A stretch of 47,538 nt of DNA from CAZPAH01 sp964584495 (GTDB lineage Bacteria > Krumholzibacteriota > Krumholzibacteriia > Krumholzibacteriales > Krumholzibacteriaceae). Position numbers and translations under genes: made by a program. The DNA is taken from NCBI GenBank assembly GCA_964584495.1, contig CAZPAH010000005.1, positions 1 to 47,538 of the forward strand, written 5' to 3'. Shown here in pieces: positions 18,001-25,068 of the stretch. The notes beneath the pieces are model-generated. The model was not told the DNA's origin. It did not search any database and saw only the letters and a program-made list of their open reading frames with translations. The first letter of the stretch is position 1. The number at the start of each line of letters is the position of its first letter.

Positions 18001-19005
18001 TATATTGGTCAGCAGCTCGGCGCTGTCGAACCTTCCACCGGAGGTCGTGGAGACGGCGTCTACGACCGTGCGGTATCCGCCGATCGGCTCTCCCGGGGGA
18101 GAGGTCAGCTTCGCCCGGGCGGTGATCTTCGTTCCCGCCGGTATGCCGGGAGTGACCCAGGGCAGGGCATGATCGGTTCCGCCGTACGTCAGAACGGCGG
18201 TCCATCCGGAAGGGGGTGAAACGGATATGGTGTAGGAGTCGGTATCGAGACCTTCGTTCTCGATATCCAATTGGTAGGACACCGTTTCACCCGCCTTGCC
18301 GCTTCTCGTCGAAGTGCCGCCTCCTCCCGTCCCCGGATCTCCGAATATGTCGTATCCGTTTCCATCGGCCGCCAGGTCGACATACTTCTTGAATATCACG
18401 GATACATCGTCCACGAACGCCCATGTTTCGTAGAGGTCGTCTGTCGTATTCTCCTGCATGAAATGAATTCGTATCGTCTGTCCGGCCCAGGGGGAAAGAT
18501 CGTACCCCGCCGGCCCCACTCCGTCGTCCTCGATCCACCCGCTGTCCTTGAACTGGTTGTTCCACTCCGAGAACGAATAATCGACGACCGTCGCAAGGGT
18601 CGTGTTCCACCTGTTTCTTATCGTCACTCTGAACGGATCGTAATTGGCTCCGTCGTAACCCTGCTGGCGGAAGAAAAAGTACAGGGTCGCGCTGGAGATA
18701 TCGGCCGGTATCGAAATATCCTGGTAGAAGAACCCGTACCTGTTCCTGCGCTGCTGCGTGTACTTGAATCCGATCAGGGCCGAGTAGTCGCCGGCATATG
18801 AAAGATCCAGGACGACCTCGTGATCGGCCCAGGACGGATTCGTCTGATTTCCCCTGGCGGCGCCGTGGACCCAGGCCGCGGTAAAGTCTCCCGATTCGAA
18901 CGAGCCTCCATCGATCAGCTCCCCCGCGGCGATACGGCCGGCAGGTCCCGCGCAGATCAAGGTCGCGCCCAGAACCAGCAATACAGTTGCAATCGTTTTT
19001 CTCAT
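15034..19005 (-). CDS. Giant exported protein with six DGNG repeats and C-terminal DUF11-like domain
   Basis: The 1323-residue protein begins at ATG 19005 (signal peptide MRKTIATVLLVLGATLICAG), one base past the stop of the upstream gene, so translation is coupled. Residues about 28-200 look like a jelly-roll domain (GGSFESGDFTAAWVHG). Six repeats of about 125 residues follow, their [DS]xNG or GSGDG-like signatures near residues 213, 345, 475, 606, 728 and 855; most read xDxxIDGNG, then a GxGTGxGGxS stretch and an Ig-like NEW3/DUF11-type fold. An SdrD B-like domain (about 985-1075, FDDADHDGEPGPGEAGWPG) comes next, then another beta region, and a DUF11/TIGR01451 domain at the C-terminus (about 1205-1323) ending ITYRVRVR. 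There is no anchor or sorting motif I recognise. It is probably a long surface fibre or matrix protein served by the neighbouring barrel protein; function is inference. Confidence 0.88.
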   Translation of the reverse strand: MRKTIATVLLVLGATLICAGPAGRIAAGELIDGGSFESGDFTAAWVHGAARGNQTNPSWADHEVVLDLSYAGDYSALIGFKYTQQRRNRYGFFYQDISIPADISSATLYFFFRQQGYDGANYDPFRVTIRNRWNTTLATVVDYSFSEWNNQFKDSGWIEDDGVGPAGYDLSPWAGQTIRIHFMQENTTDDLYETWAFVDDVSVIFKKYVDLAADGNGYDIFGDPGTGGGGTSTRSGKAGETVSYQLDIENEGLDTDSYTISVSPPSGWTAVLTYGGTDHALPWVTPGIPAGTKITARAKLTSPPGEPIGGYRTVVDAVSTTSGGRFDSAELLTNIVPSDHLTDLAIDSNGLGVIDPYGGGGISFREVGPDTIVDYSIELLNAGLLVDSFKVHFRAPSPFTAAVVDGGTTYTGFFNTAGIDPADTWSCTFRVTVPSALVGGDYSSYLYAMSLTDTLRKDGVRAVTRVAAPKIDVIISGSGDGIIDMTGSGLGGSSTIAGRRGTVVYFPLIFQNEGAVTDSFRIDWDAPGNGWSAVVKDGVSNHPLPWTTPAFEPFSGKFYSLGVSIPNNQAYDTYISILDIVSLVDGSISESVTAGITVASGNEVDIIVDGNGSNTYGPLGTGLGGSSIHTANPGDTVYFSVEIENEGGENLFDVQWGRPSGWEVVIGDSTSSLSAVRAGMYMLEVRIPDTCPGGTFDIILDAMKTNKKFFLDSMRGRVVVNPLRVVDALIDGNGDEIFGAPGTGGGGSSAQGAIGGRTVNFTVELQNQGGSADSYIALWNTIAGWTASLGGQPSPLVTSSVGAGGSILLTFEVAIPVSAAEGDYDYYIDVVSTNDSTCVESIRARIHINPPPRLDLVIDGNGAFDTAPSGTGEGGRAVLFQDPGSVVTAQLEIFNRGGFPDSFRIAWDDPPAWPAGSIVLSRGGSDYTAPHVTSLIAPGNSLLYTVTITVPVGAAGRNRFIIDGTALSRVLEDSVLLEIVTTAFVAGRVFDDADHDGEPGPGEAGWPGVILTLGDPSSPLTAVTDGSGGYIFEVTAGISRDIVETTPSGMISLTPDTVSIGIMSAGDTVFVDFADVRAVSIAPESDASGPSGGVIDIPHVVTAGTAGQAVVSAALPAGWVDIWYRDVNGDGVLDGGDTRLTSANLDLDPAVAGRDIIPVIVRIFIPSQVAAGTVGVVTFTVEQTLSGTAIVSVAMATDRVTVLSSSSGMLRLVKNVDLSEATPGDILTYTIVFSNPGVEGVREIEIIDPVPAEVDLVLDAFGPGNDIEWMRGGVGAYLTADPLDPDEAMLDPSGFLHIVLSRQAPFTLESGGQGSITYRVRVR

Positions 19006-19006
19006 A

Positions 19007-22000
19007 TCAACCGCCCGCATGGAAATACTCCAGCAGTTTCTCGTTGAACTTCATCTTCACTCCCACGTGGAATCCGTTTCTCGTAAAGTCGTTTATCTCC
19101 GTGCCCCCGTCCCTGTGCCCACCGAAATCGTATCCCGCCTCGACGCGTATATTCTCCGCCACGATCCTTCCGGCCTCGATGCCGCCGCCGTAGCGCACCG
19201 TGGATGTTTCGACCTGGTTTACTATCCTGGCGCTCATCCCCACATCCCATTTCGAGCCGATGATCCTTATCACCTGAAACTGGTAAAGAAAAGTCGAGCT
19301 CGATGCCGTATATGACTTGAAGCAGTTCTGCACCCATCTGCCGGCCAGTTTCCCCTCCAACTCCCAGAGGTCGTTCAGCGCGTAGTTCGCCTCCGCCATC
19401 AGCGTGACATCCCTGTCGACCGCTCCGGGGTGGGAAGGACTGTTCTTCTCGTAGCTCGTCTTGAAGAGGGAGAGGATCGTCAACGGGCCGGTTTTCTCCG
19501 GTCTGTAGGAAAGGCCCGCCGTAGAGCTCCCCTTGACCCTGTCGAGCTGCGACTTCTCGTCGCAGTACCACAGATCCCCCTTTATCAGGCCGGCGATGTT
19601 CTCGTTGAGCTTCTTAAGCCCCCCGATTCCAACCAGGTGCTTTCGCCTGTCAGGCTCCAGCCGCAGCTCGTAATCGGCCTTGAGCTTGTAGCCTTCCTCG
19701 GGGGTGTAGAGCCATCCGCTCGCGAACGAGGTGAAATCGTCGGTCCTAGAACCGGAAACGGTGGCGAGCTTCTCGACGGCGAAGGTGGAAGTCAACGCGT
19801 CCGACAAACGGAACCGGTTCTTCAGTCCTATCGTCGCCTGGCCGCGTTCCCCGCTCATCGCTCCCTCGACACGGTACCTGGAGAAGAGATTGAGGTTTTC
19901 GTTCACGCTGGATTCCAGGCCGATCTGCGTGAAATGCCTCGATCCGGATGTCTTTCCCGTCCGGTACTCGTGCTTGAGCGTCGCCTCTATCTTCCGCGGC
20001 AGCTTCCTCGTCAGGCCGGCCTGGATCCTGTCGGGATATTCCTGGACCTCCCCGCCGGCCACCCTCTTGTCGACCTGGATCTCCCCTCTCGTCTTTCCCC
20101 TCTCGAGACCGGCTGCGGCCAGCATGAGGAGGGTGGACTGATCGCCGTCGCGGCTGTCGCTGTGACTCGCCGCCGCGAAGCCCGCGCGCCCCTTGACGGG
20201 CCCGTCCCGGTAGCCGCCGGCAAGGTCGACGTACCCCTTTTTCTCATCCCTCTCTACGAAGGAATGGTGGTACGACTTCGTCGCCAACGAAAATCTGTCG
20301 TCGATCTTCAGATCGAGCTCGGCGCCTACCTTCCTGCTGCCCAGCTCGGTCTTCCCACCCGAGAAGGAGGGATTGAAGAAGTTGTCCTTGATATTCCTGT
20401 AATACGTGTTCCATTTCAGCTTCCGTCCGTGTGCCCCGATCAGCTTCACCCTGAACGCGTCGCCGGAGCCGAGAAGGAATTTCTCGCTGTGGGCGTATTC
20501 GCTTTCTATCGAAAGCTCGCGGTAGAGTTTTCCCGACAGATCGAAGCCGAAAAGGGAGGATGTTTCCTCTCCTTCCTCCTCAAGAACCATGGTCGCGCCG
20601 AGGTTGAGGCTGTCCGCGACGGCCTGCTGCGCACGAAGGCCGTATATGAAATTGTGCTTATCGTTGCTGCGGCACTCGTAGCTGACGACAATCGTCACGG
20701 GGTTGAGGTTCTCGTCCACCGTAGCGACAGGCTCCTTGAAGAGGATCGAGCCGTCCATGTAATTGATATCGTAATCCCGTCCGACCTGCTTGTAATCGAC
20801 CTTTACGATACTCTCCGGCCTGTACCTGTTTCTCACCTCGATTCGTATCTTCTCGCTGTTTTCTATAAGCGGGTAATGCTCGACAAAGTAGAATCCGCTG
20901 GTGCCGTCGGCCGGTATCTCCTCCTGATAGGTCGCCTGATCGGTCCTCGTGACAAATCCCCTGGCCGAGCCGCGCCCGAACCTCGCCTCGCCCTCGAATC
21001 CGTTGAATGTCCTGTCATACCTGGTGAACTCCATCGTTCCGAGGTCCGTCTTGAAATCGCCGATCATCGCCGAGTAACTCCTGTTATCGACCCTGACGAA
21101 CGTTCCGCTTCTCGACGCCGAGTTGAATCTCAGATCGCTGGCATCGCCGTACAAGGGGTAGTATTTCTCCGGCTCTATCCTGTCGAGCAGCTTGTCCTGC
21201 TCAATCGGCCTAGTGTCGACGGACAGGGTCATCAGGAGCCCGCTCTTCACCTCTCCCTGCCCGTAAAGCGAGATCCTTCCTTCGGCGAAAAGGCCGTCCT
21301 GGTGGCGTTCACCGCTCCTGTGTGTCGAGCCGGATCCGTCGAGATCGCTGTAGCCCACGTCGGTTTCGGCGTATCCGAAGAGGAACCAGTCCCTCATCGC
21401 GGATTCGTACGACACCGTGCATCCTCCGGTGAGATCGCCCAGATGAATATGGATCTTCTCCCTTCTCGGGTGATCGGAAGGTTTCAGCCTGACGACCGCC
21501 CTTCCGCCGCGCGTCGAGGCCTGCACGCCCTGCTGGTGGGGATTGACATCGCAGCCGGCGAGAAGCTCCTTGGGGCCGGTCACCGTGAGGAATATCCCGT
21601 CGCGAACCGGCAATCCCGATTCATCGTTCACAAGGAATACGATCTCGGGGGAAGATTTTCCGTCGGCGGGCACCGATACGGCATCGGTCTCCGCGGCGAT
21701 TCCGGCGGGATTTCCAGCCAGAAATACGTGCCTCACGCAGACGTTCCTGTCCCCGTGGTCGCGGCAGACGACGAGGATACTGTTCCTTCCCGGCTTTATT
21801 AAGACTCCGTAGAATACGAACCCCTTCGTTCCGTTGCCCACGTCTATCTCCTTGCGGCCGATCTTCTCCCGGCCGACCGGGATATTGTTCACGTAAAGCT
21901 CCACTTCGGAGGCGAGGGGGGCCTTGACCTCCACGTCAATCTTGTCACGGTCGGTGTATATATGTCCCTCGTCGGGTGATACTATCCCTGCGCAGATCCC

Positions 22001-24826
22001 GGCATCGTCGGCGAGAACGAACTCGCTCCTCGCCGTATCGGGGCGGGAGAGCTTTCCGGGAAGATCCGGATCTCCTTCGGCATAGCCTTCCGGCGGGATT
22101 ACCTTTATCTCCACCCGCCTGTTGAGCGACCTTCCTTCCGGTGTGCTGTTCGACGCCACGGGGAATCTCGCCCCGTAGCCTGTATATTCCATCCTGTCGC
22201 CCGGTATCCCGTTCATCCTGAGAAGCTGGAAGACCGAGCGGGCCCTCTCCAGAGAGAGCTCGAAATTCGAGGGATAGTCCGCCGTGCTTATAGGTATCGA
22301 ATCGCTATACCCGGCGACTGAAATCTTCCACCCCTCGTGCTCCCTCAACCAGATATTTAGCGCGGCGAGCTCCCTGAGAGGTATCTCCTCGAGGTCCGCG
22401 CTCCCCGCCGTGAAATAGCTGCTGGGGACCGAGAAGGCGTTATAACCAGTCCTTCCCGCCAGCCCGCCGGCTTGCGTCGTTCCGGCAGTATTAAGGCTTT
22501 CCGCCGCTTCCACCGCCGGGGATAGCGGTTCCTTATCGTTCTTCGAGGAACCTTCCTCTACGGCAACCGCCGGTCGACCGGTCCCGATGGCGGCGGAACC
22601 TCTCCCCGCTTTTTCTGCAATCGAGCGGCAGAGGGGAAAATCGACACGGCGGTTGCCTGAAGGGGCAAGATCTATCAAATACTCTCCCGGGACCCCCATC
22701 GCGAAATACCCCGCCGTCGATGAGGCGAGATCATCGGGAAGGGTCTTCGGATCTATCCTCACGACATGCGTCCCTTCCTCCACCCCCGGAATCGAGAAAA
22801 GGCCGACAGAGTCCGAAACCGAACATGTTCCATCCTCGATAAAAACGGAAACTCCCACGACACCTTCTTCACCCCTTGCTCTGCGGCCATCGCCGTCGGT
22901 ATCCACGAAAACCGATCCGAAAATAATCCCCCGCCTGGTAAAGATCCCTTCTACTATCCTTACCGAGGCATCGGCGGGACCGTCGAACGTTCTCTCTCCG
23001 AGCGACGAGACGCCGTAGACCCAGGCGGAGCTGACGAGCTCCCCCCTCTCCTGTCCGGCCTTCACGGTCGTCCTGAAAATCACCTGCCTCTTCTCGCCGG
23101 GAGACAGCGTGGGCAGATTCCAGCGGAGAATGTTTCCCGCAATCTCCGGCTCATCGCTCCCGCCGGCGAAACCGAGCCCGGGGGAAAGGCTCTCGACGAG
23201 CAGTACGCTGTCGACCGTCGTCTCCTGAGTCACATTTTCGACGGTTATTATATAGCTGAGTATGTCGCCGATCATCGCGTTCGGCTCCCTTATCGACTGA
23301 GTCACCGAAAGAATGGGGATATCAGTCTTGGCCAGCACATCCTGCACCGCGTCCCTGGCCGAGCCGTCGACCAGCGACATCGCCTCCAGGTCGACCGCCA
23401 GCTCCCTGCCGGGGAATACCCTGAACCCCTCAGGCGTAGATCTCACTCTAAGCCCGACGGCGGCCGAGCTGTCCATCTCGACCGGCCCTATCTCCGCCGT
23501 GAACCTCGAGCCTTGATCGAGCGGAATCCCGCCCGGGCCGACGAATTCCAGCTCCCACTGGGGCGGTATCAGGGCCGAGTCGGCGAGGGCGATACCGAAG
23601 GTGTCGGTGAAATTCCCGTTGTTGAGGAGATCGTGCCAGAATGTATAGACCGTGTCGGCTCCGTTAAGGGATAGAGAGACCCTGTCCTGAGCGGTTCCGG
23701 GAGATGCCGAAGGATTTCCCCGCGGTCCCAGGAAGAGGGAGGAGACCTGCCCCACAAGAACCCTGATCTCGTTCGAGCTCGACTGGTAGGGCTGAAGGTC
23801 GCCGCCGGTGTAATCGGCCGATGCGATATTGAGAATGTCGCCGTATTCCCGGCGTTGATCGACATTCGCCGTGAACATCAGGTATCCCGACTGGGCGGGA
23901 AGAAGGCTTTCCAGGTTGAGGCGGATCCCCTTGATCCTTTCGGGAGACGGCTCAACCTCTACCCACTGAGATGACGGCAGATCGAAATACTCGATTATCC
24001 CGCCAAGAGACGAAAACGACGACCCGGCGGCATACTCGGTCCCCACGCCCATCCCGGAGTAGTCGATGAAATCGGATATCCTTATATCGGACGCCGCCCT
24101 TTCGCCAGTATTCCGGTACCTGACGGTGAATATCACCTGATCGCCCGGCAGTACGAGGGGGGTGTCCGATTCGATAGTGATTGGAACGGCGGCCTCCTCG
24201 GCGGCCCTAACCCGTACGATGTTGCCGCTGTCGGTCCTCGTCGTATCGCCCGTGGAACGAGCCGTGATATCGAGATACGCGTTATCTCCACCGGCCGCTC
24301 CAGAGGGGATAACGGCGTAGAGTATAAGGTCGGCCGTCTCTCCGGGTCCCAGGGGGCCGGCCTGACATATCGTGGTTTCGCCGGAATCCACGTTGCCGTC
24401 ACCGTCCAGATCGAGATAGATTTGCGTATCGGCCGGTATGAAATCCGAGGGATTCACAAAGACGATTCCCAGATCGAAGCTGTCGCCTATGTTTCCGGCG
24501 TTCTGCAGGGTGAATGGGAAGAAAACCGCCTCGCCGCTGAAAGCCGATCTCTCGGCGGCCGGGACCGCATAGGTGCCGTCGGGGAGAAGCAGGGGGGTGT
24601 GCACACCCATCACTCCGGTCGACACCACGTTAGATTGCGCCGTCAACGAGTTGCCGTCCAGATCGTAGGAGGCGAAGGTGCAGGCCGATATTACAGTCCC
24701 CGCCACGGGCGCCTGCGCGGCCGCCGCCCCCGCCAAGAGGACGAGGATCATCAGGATAATCGCCGGGAGAGAAACGATCGACGTTATCCCCGAATATCCA
24801 GATTTATTTTTTAACGCCTTTTCCAC
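19007..24826 (-). CDS. Giant outer-membrane protein: DUF11 repeats, OmpA domain, large beta-barrel
   Basis: This 1939-residue protein has a signal segment (about 12-38), an N-terminal module shared with the 899-residue neighbour (AGTVISACTFASYDLDGNSL through GNIGDSFDL), DUF11-like domains (about 225-340 and 510-610), and an SdrD B-like domain (about 628-730, VFVDTDGDGRRARGEEG). A low-complexity linker leads to an OmpA-like domain (about 805-912: ISVAGYSDSIP, LSLERARSVFQLL, GYGARFPVASN, LNRRVEIKV) that could bind peptidoglycan. An Ig-like region follows, then a C-terminal barrel from about 1142, rich in aromatic alternating strands (RYRPESIVKVDYKQVGRDYD). It is probably the membrane anchor or export pore of the cluster. 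The start is GTG with only a weak purine-rich site, so it is uncertain. An assembly gap lies 212 bases upstream. Confidence 0.88.
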   Translation of the reverse strand: MEKALKNKSGYSGITSIVSLPAIILMILVLLAGAAAAQAPVAGTVISACTFASYDLDGNSLTAQSNVVSTGVMGVHTPLLLPDGTYAVPAAERSAFSGEAVFFPFTLQNAGNIGDSFDLGIVFVNPSDFIPADTQIYLDLDGDGNVDSGETTICQAGPLGPGETADLILYAVIPSGAAGGDNAYLDITARSTGDTTRTDSGNIVRVRAAEEAAVPITIESDTPLVLPGDQVIFTVRYRNTGERAASDIRISDFIDYSGMGVGTEYAAGSSFSSLGGIIEYFDLPSSQWVEVEPSPERIKGIRLNLESLLPAQSGYLMFTANVDQRREYGDILNIASADYTGGDLQPYQSSSNEIRVLVGQVSSLFLGPRGNPSASPGTAQDRVSLSLNGADTVYTFWHDLLNNGNFTDTFGIALADSALIPPQWELEFVGPGGIPLDQGSRFTAEIGPVEMDSSAAVGLRVRSTPEGFRVFPGRELAVDLEAMSLVDGSARDAVQDVLAKTDIPILSVTQSIREPNAMIGDILSYIITVENVTQETTVDSVLLVESLSPGLGFAGGSDEPEIAGNILRWNLPTLSPGEKRQVIFRTTVKAGQERGELVSSAWVYGVSSLGERTFDGPADASVRIVEGIFTRRGIIFGSVFVDTDGDGRRARGEEGVVGVSVFIEDGTCSVSDSVGLFSIPGVEEGTHVVRIDPKTLPDDLASSTAGYFAMGVPGEYLIDLAPSGNRRVDFPLCRSIAEKAGRGSAAIGTGRPAVAVEEGSSKNDKEPLSPAVEAAESLNTAGTTQAGGLAGRTGYNAFSVPSSYFTAGSADLEEIPLRELAALNIWLREHEGWKISVAGYSDSIPISTADYPSNFELSLERARSVFQLLRMNGIPGDRMEYTGYGARFPVASNSTPEGRSLNRRVEIKVIPPEGYAEGDPDLPGKLSRPDTARSEFVLADDAGICAGIVSPDEGHIYTDRDKIDVEVKAPLASEVELYVNNIPVGREKIGRKEIDVGNGTKGFVFYGVLIKPGRNSILVVCRDHGDRNVCVRHVFLAGNPAGIAAETDAVSVPADGKSSPEIVFLVNDESGLPVRDGIFLTVTGPKELLAGCDVNPHQQGVQASTRGGRAVVRLKPSDHPRREKIHIHLGDLTGGCTVSYESAMRDWFLFGYAETDVGYSDLDGSGSTHRSGERHQDGLFAEGRISLYGQGEVKSGLLMTLSVDTRPIEQDKLLDRIEPEKYYPLYGDASDLRFNSASRSGTFVRVDNRSYSAMIGDFKTDLGTMEFTRYDRTFNGFEGEARFGRGSARGFVTRTDQATYQEEIPADGTSGFYFVEHYPLIENSEKIRIEVRNRYRPESIVKVDYKQVGRDYDINYMDGSILFKEPVATVDENLNPVTIVVSYECRSNDKHNFIYGLRAQQAVADSLNLGATMVLEEEGEETSSLFGFDLSGKLYRELSIESEYAHSEKFLLGSGDAFRVKLIGAHGRKLKWNTYYRNIKDNFFNPSFSGGKTELGSRKVGAELDLKIDDRFSLATKSYHHSFVERDEKKGYVDLAGGYRDGPVKGRAGFAAASHSDSRDGDQSTLLMLAAAGLERGKTRGEIQVDKRVAGGEVQEYPDRIQAGLTRKLPRKIEATLKHEYRTGKTSGSRHFTQIGLESSVNENLNLFSRYRVEGAMSGERGQATIGLKNRFRLSDALTSTFAVEKLATVSGSRTDDFTSFASGWLYTPEEGYKLKADYELRLEPDRRKHLVGIGGLKKLNENIAGLIKGDLWYCDEKSQLDRVKGSSTAGLSYRPEKTGPLTILSLFKTSYEKNSPSHPGAVDRDVTLMAEANYALNDLWELEGKLAGRWVQNCFKSYTASSSTFLYQFQVIRIIGSKWDVGMSARIVNQVETSTVRYGGGIEAGRIVAENIRVEAGYDFGGHRDGGTEINDFTRNGFHVGVKMKFNEKLLEYFHAGG

Positions 24827-24960
24827 GGCGCCGCCTCGCCGACAATAAAACCCTTAAGTGCTCGGATATCGATAATCTTGTAACTCTTCTATTTCTTGCG
24901 TTTTGCCCGTGCATTTCGCTTTCTCTGCCTCAGCATCCTTCCAGATGCCGAATTGGAGCC

Positions 24961-25023
24961 GGTCCCTTCGGCGGGACCGCCTCCAGATTTGCCCGCCGGC
25001 CGGTCGTTTCCCCCACCGGCCGG
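24961..25023. repeat. Two GC-rich inverted repeats beside the assembly gap
   Basis: GGTCCC 24961-24966 pairs with GGGACC 24973-24978 around TTCGGC, and CCGGCCGGT 24996-25004 pairs perfectly with ACCGGCCGG 25015-25023. On the minus strand they follow the 899-residue gene and may end transcription, though no U-run follows. Such structure is a likely cause of the adjacent gap. Confidence 0.6.
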
Positions 25024-25037
25024 GAGCGGTATCGATT

Positions 25038-25047
25038 NNNNNNNNNN
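25038..25047. other. Scaffold gap (10 Ns)
   Basis: Ten undetermined bases join two contigs in the spacer between two DUF11 genes. The true distance is unknown, so the order of the genes on either side rests on the scaffolding. No gene can be called across it. Confidence 0.98.
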
Positions 25048-25068
25048 CCCCCGCTGTTTCTTTCACGC

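Noticed and set aside
16465..18219. Long plus-strand frame of 584 codons opposite the DGNG-repeat gene
   Set aside because: Arg/Asp-rich shadow of a clear minus-strand gene with signal peptide and repeats; no ribosome-binding site or recognisable domain.
19430..21802. Plus-strand frame of 790 codons opposite the barrel region
   Set aside because: Antisense to the 1939-residue gene; composition follows codon-complement bias and no domain is seen.
24854..25066. Short minus-strand frame crossing the N gap
   Set aside because: Its sequence passes through undetermined bases and two inverted repeats, so it cannot be a supported gene.
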